In this document: positions 61,595-64,000 of the stretch, one piece after another
Layout: each line of letters starts with the position of its first letter
Numbering within the stretch: the stretch's first letter is position 1
Source of the DNA: an uncultured Paracoccaceae bacterium
GTDB lineage: Bacteria; Pseudomonadota; Alphaproteobacteria; Rhodobacterales; Rhodobacteraceae
NCBI GenBank assembly: GCA_947500055.1
Contig: CANMQO010000001.1
Location: 310,001 to 374,000 of the forward strand
Direction: 5' to 3'
DNA: 64,000 nt
Translations under genes and position numbers: made by a program
Notes under the pieces: model-generated
Seen by the model: the letters and a program-made list of their open reading frames with translations, nothing else
What the model was told of the DNA's origin: nothing
The model's database searches: none

Positions 61595-62829
61595 TGGACG
61601 GCGATATCCGTGTGAACACTTACGATGACGGCTCGACCGACGCCGCAACGGATGAACAGCAGATTCGCAATTTCAACATCAATTTCGGCCCGCAGCACCC
61701 CGCGGCCCACGGCGTGTTGCGGCTGGTGCTGGAACTGGATGGCGAGATTGTCGAACGGTGCGACCCCCATATCGGTTTGCTGCATCGCGGTACAGAAAAG
61801 CTGATGGAATCGCGCACCTATCTGCAAAACCTGCCCTATTTCGACCGTCTGGATTACGTGGCCCCGATGAACCAGGAACATGCCTGGTGTCTGGCCATTG
61901 AGAAGCTGACGGGAACGGAAGTGCCCCGTCGCGCGTCACTGATCCGGGTGCTTTATTCCGAGATTGGCCGGGTGTTGAATCACCTGCTGAATGTCACCAC
62001 GCAGGCGATGGATGTTGGCGCGCTGACCCCGCCGCTTTGGGGTTTTGAAGAGCGTGAGAAACTGATGGTGTTTTACGAGCGGGCCTGTGGCGCCCGTTTG
62101 CACGCTGCTTACTTCCGCCCCGGTGGGGTCCATCAGGATCTGCCGCCCGAATTGATCGCGGATATTGATCAATGGGCTGTCGAATTCCCTGCGGTGCTGG
62201 CTGATATCGATGGGTTGCTGACCGAAAACCGGATTTTCAAGCAGCGCAATTGCGATATTGGTGTCGTGACCGAGGAAGACATTCAGGAATGGGGTTTTTC
62301 CGGTGTCATGGTTCGTGGTTCCGGCCTTGCCTGGGATTTGCGCCGCGCCCAGCCTTATGAATGCTATGATGAGTTCGAATTTCAGGTGCCGGTGGGCAAG
62401 AACGGCGATTGTTATGACCGTTACCTGTGCCGCATGGAAGAGATGCGCCAATCCGTCCATATCATCCGTCAGGCCTGCGAAAAGCTGCGCAATGAGCCGG
62501 GTGATGTGATGGCGCGGGGCAAGATGACACCGCCGACGCGGGGCGAGATGAAAACATCGATGGAGGCGCTGATCCATCACTTTAAGCTTTATACCGAAGG
62601 GTTCCACGTCCCTGCGGGCGAGGTCTACGCCGCAGTTGAAGCGCCCAAGGGCGAGTTTGGTGTATATCTGGTGGCCGATGGCACCAACCAGCCATATCGT
62701 GCCAAGCTGCGCGCCCCCGGATACCTGCATTTGCAGGCGATGGATCATGTTGCGGGTGGTCATCAGCTGGCTGATGTTGCCGCGATTATTGGCACGATGG
62801 ATGTCGTGTTTGGTGAGATCGACCGCTGA
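61591..62829 (+). CDS. nuoD: NADH-quinone oxidoreductase subunit D
   Basis: A 412-residue 49-kDa-type subunit that forms the quinone site with Nuo[21 protein letters not shown] is the quinone-cavity loop (His-containing), and the [19 protein letters not shown] and [21 protein letters not shown] segments are conserved. The first of two adjacent ATGs, at 61591, is used here and overlaps the sulfotransferase stop; the second is an alternative start. Confidence 0.97.
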   Translation: MMDGDIRVNTYDDGSTDAATDEQQIRNFNINFGPQHPAAHGVLRLVLELDGEIVERCDPHIGLLHRGTEKLMESRTYLQNLPYFDRLDYVAPMNQEHAWCLAIEKLTGTEVPRRASLIRVLYSEIGRVLNHLLNVTTQAMDVGALTPPLWGFEEREKLMVFYERACGARLHAAYFRPGGVHQDLPPELIADIDQWAVEFPAVLADIDGLLTENRIFKQRNCDIGVVTEEDIQEWGFSGVMVRGSGLAWDLRRAQPYECYDEFEFQVPVGKNGDCYDRYLCRMEEMRQSVHIIRQACEKLRNEPGDVMARGKMTPPTRGEMKTSMEALIHHFKLYTEGFHVPAGEVYAAVEAPKGEFGVYLVADGTNQPYRAKLRAPGYLHLQAMDHVAGGHQLADVAAIIGTMDVVFGEIDR

Positions 62830-62871
62830 TCATGCGGGATCAGTTGGTGCGAAAATAGCTGGGGCGGATCG

Positions 62872-63069
62872 ATGAGCATTGCGGATATCTTGCTTGGGTT
62901 TTTGATTGCTGGCGGGTTTTTTGTATCCGCCGCCGTGTCCCGAATGTTCCGGCGCCCCATGACAGGTATCGTCTTTGGTGGTGTTGCGGGGATCGCCGTT
63001 TCGGTGGCGATTTTCTGGCTTGGTTTCGAAGATTTCATTGATGCGGCGTCGCTGCCCGCCACGGATTGA
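62872..63069 (+). CDS. Small two-helix membrane protein downstream of nuoD
   Basis: A 65-residue protein almost wholly composed of two membrane helices (ILLGFLIAGGFFVSAAVSRM and a second about 31-52) with a basic loop between. No family recognised. It follows nuoD by 42 bp on the same strand and is one of four small unknown genes before nuoE. Confidence 0.65.
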   Translation: MSIADILLGFLIAGGFFVSAAVSRMFRRPMTGIVFGGVAGIAVSVAIFWLGFEDFIDAASLPATD

Positions 63070-63082
63070 GGCCAGTCCAAGC

Positions 63083-63238
63083 ATGACCATCACATTTGAT
63101 TTCTGGCTGCTATTGCTTGGTGCGGTTGCGGGCATCGTTGGGGTGTTTGTTGCGCGCGGTCGAAACCGTCTGATCAAGGCAGCAGTCGCCGGTGCGGCTG
63201 CCGTTTTTCTGCTTGATCTGGCGCGCGACCTGCTTTGA
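63083..63238 (+). CDS. Small membrane protein, second of the nuoD-nuoE insert
   Basis: A 51-residue protein with a first helix (FWLLLLGAVAGIVGVFVA), a basic turn GRNRLIKA and a second hydrophobic stretch. The ATG at 63083 lies 13 bp after the previous stop. No family recognised; coding potential is supported by the membrane pattern and operon position only. Confidence 0.5.
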   Translation: MTITFDFWLLLLGAVAGIVGVFVARGRNRLIKAAVAGAAAVFLLDLARDLL

Positions 63239-63336
63239 TCGGCAGAAATCCTCAACGCGTTCAGACCGGCGCTGGTCTTCGTGGCGTTCCGAATGCTAGG
63301 TTTGCGGCGAATGTTTTATCCAGAGGAATTCGTGCC

Positions 63337-63669
63337 ATGATCCGTCATCTTCCGCTTGTTGCCTTTGCCGCCATGTCTGCATGCGCCGTTCCGATCGGCG
63401 TGCGTGTGCCGGCACCTGCGCCTTTGCCGGTTCCGGCACCAGAGCCGGCCCCGGTCATCATTCCGTCATCGGCCAAGGAACGGTTTGTGAGCGCTGTTGA
63501 GGCGAATGGCTGCACGTTCAATTCAGCAAATTCAGACACAATTCTGGCGGCTGCGACCCTGTCAGAGGGCGATCTTGGCGGTATTCTGACTGAGCTGCGT
63601 TCCGAGGGGCGCGGATCAATTGCGCCGGATGGGAAGGGCTTCCGTCTGAATACAGGCGTCTGCGCATGA
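63337..63669 (+). CDS. Predicted lipoprotein-like secreted protein in the nuo operon
   Basis: A 110-residue protein with an export signal and the lipobox-like AMSAC (Cys15), then a Pro/Ala-rich linker (PAPAPLPVPAPEPAPV) and a small domain with NGCTFNSANSDTILAAATLS. The ribosome site AGAGGAA precedes ATG 63337. Function unknown. The stop overlaps the next small start. Confidence 0.6.
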   Translation: MIRHLPLVAFAAMSACAVPIGVRVPAPAPLPVPAPEPAPVIIPSSAKERFVSAVEANGCTFNSANSDTILAAATLSEGDLGGILTELRSEGRGSIAPDGKGFRLNTGVCA

Positions 63670-63779
63670 TGATTGTGGGCGTGATGCCCGCATTGCTGCT
63701 GACGGGCGGTGTCAATGTGATTCCGACCGCGGTTTTCGCCATGACGACCTTTGGTGCCATTCTGACCGGAATGTCGTGA
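63666..63779 (+). CDS. Possible 37-residue membrane peptide
   Basis: ATG 63666 overlaps the previous stop (ATGA) and runs to TGA 63777-63779. The product is almost entirely hydrophobic (GVMPALLLTGGVNVIPTAVF), with a second small hydrophobic patch. The stop/start overlap, shared strand and clean codon pattern support it, but its length prevents a firm claim. Confidence 0.4.
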   Translation: MMIVGVMPALLLTGGVNVIPTAVFAMTTFGAILTGMS

Positions 63780-63907
63780 AACCCCGACAGATGAGGCAAA
63801 AAGTGCATGTGCGGCCCGTTGTCAAACCGGGCTGTCCTGTGTAACCCGGTGCGCAAAGGTTGGCGGGTTGGACCGTCGCCGTTCCAGATTGATAACCGAG
63901 GTTCTTC

Positions 63908-64000
63908 ATGCTCCGCCGCCTTCATCCTGATCAGCCTGACAGTTTCGCCTTTACTCCTGCCAATCAGGCCTGGGCCGAAGGGCAGATGAAGAAATTCCCC
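63908..64000 (+). CDS. nuoE: NADH-quinone oxidoreductase subunit E, 5' end only
   Basis: The last 93 bp of the window encode [20 protein letters not shown] and onward, a typical alphaproteobacterial NuoE N-terminus, before the window ends. GAGG lies six bases before the ATG. NuoE is the 24-kDa subunit with a 2Fe-2S cluster in the NADH module; its Cys ligands are beyond the edge. Confidence 0.85.
   Translation, partial: MLRRLHPDQPDSFAFTPANQAWAEGQMKKFP

Noticed and set aside
1..64000. tRNA, rRNA, CRISPR array, insertion sequence or prophage
   Set aside because: No cloverleaf, rRNA segment, spacer-repeat array, transposase or phage structural gene was recognised on either strand by eye; a tRNAscan/Infernal run would be needed to exclude a small RNA fully.

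Overview
The window looks like a chromosomal segment of a Rhodobacteraceae (Roseobacter-group) alphaproteobacterium. The evidence is GC-rich coding sequence, many ATGA stop/start overlaps, three TRAP/ABC uptake systems for organic solutes, a membrane-bound transhydrogenase, a complete leucine-degradation cluster and a nuo operon interrupted by small unknown genes, as known from Rhodobacter. The genus cannot be fixed from this sequence. I saw no rRNA, tRNA, CRISPR array, insertion sequence or prophage.

Layout. 1-1.9 kb (minus): PqiB-like MlaD protein (cut by the window edge) and a PqiA split into two overlapping genes. 2.0-5.7 kb (plus): a fumarylacetoacetate-hydrolase-family enzyme followed by a DctP-DctQ-DctM TRAP transporter. 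5.7-10.4 kb: phosphoglucomutase and a FrcK-like P-loop kinase (minus), YihY/BrkB membrane protein, short-chain dehydrogenase, isoprenylcysteine-methyltransferase-like protein. 10.5-13.5 kb: pntAB with a clear terminator. 13.5-18.4 kb: a repeat-rich spacer, a phospholipase-D-family protein, and on the minus strand a sugar ABC transporter (binding protein, permease, ATPase) with operator-like palindromes upstream. 18.4-21.8 kb: RluE-type pseudouridine synthase, ornithine/lysine decarboxylase, DUF3422 protein. 21.8-27.7 kb (minus): an oligopeptide/dipeptide ABC operon in the order ATPase, ATPase, binding protein, permease, permease. 27.9-32.8 kb: ArgE-like deacetylase, an AT-rich island carrying one HEPN-type (ApeA-like) gene, an M20 amidohydrolase and a metallophosphoesterase.

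33.1-39.1 kb (plus) is the most distinctive metabolic unit: DadA-like FAD oxidoreductase, a second TRAP transporter (P, Q, M), an Asp/Glu-racemase-like protein and a 2-oxoglutarate/Fe(II) oxygenase, the last four genes joined by ATGA overlaps. I infer an uptake and catabolic route for an unidentified amino-acid-like compound. 39.1-45.8 kb (minus, except one lipoprotein): Tm-1-like/UPF0261 protein, moaA, AlkD-like glycosylase, glmS and glmU. 45.9-47.8 kb: phosphoglycolate-phosphatase-like HAD protein and a DegT-family aminotransferase.

47.9-57.0 kb is the leucine catabolic cluster: isovaleryl-CoA dehydrogenase, three small unknown genes, methylcrotonyl-CoA carboxylase beta, an unknown membrane protein, methylcrotonyl-CoA carboxylase alpha, a glutathione transferase, HMG-CoA lyase and methylglutaconyl-CoA hydratase. 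Together they take isovaleryl-CoA to acetoacetate plus acetyl-CoA. 57.1-64.0 kb: a membrane protein, then nuoA, nuoB, an unknown gene, nuoC, a GFA-type zinc protein, a sulfotransferase, nuoD, four small unknown genes and the start of nuoE, cut by the window end.

Besides genes there are several families of short palindromes and repeats. Most notable are two 42-bp arrays of four GTCGG units at an exact 11-bp period, 38 kb apart, and a palindromic element present both between genes and inside the methylcrotonyl-CoA carboxylase alpha coding sequence.
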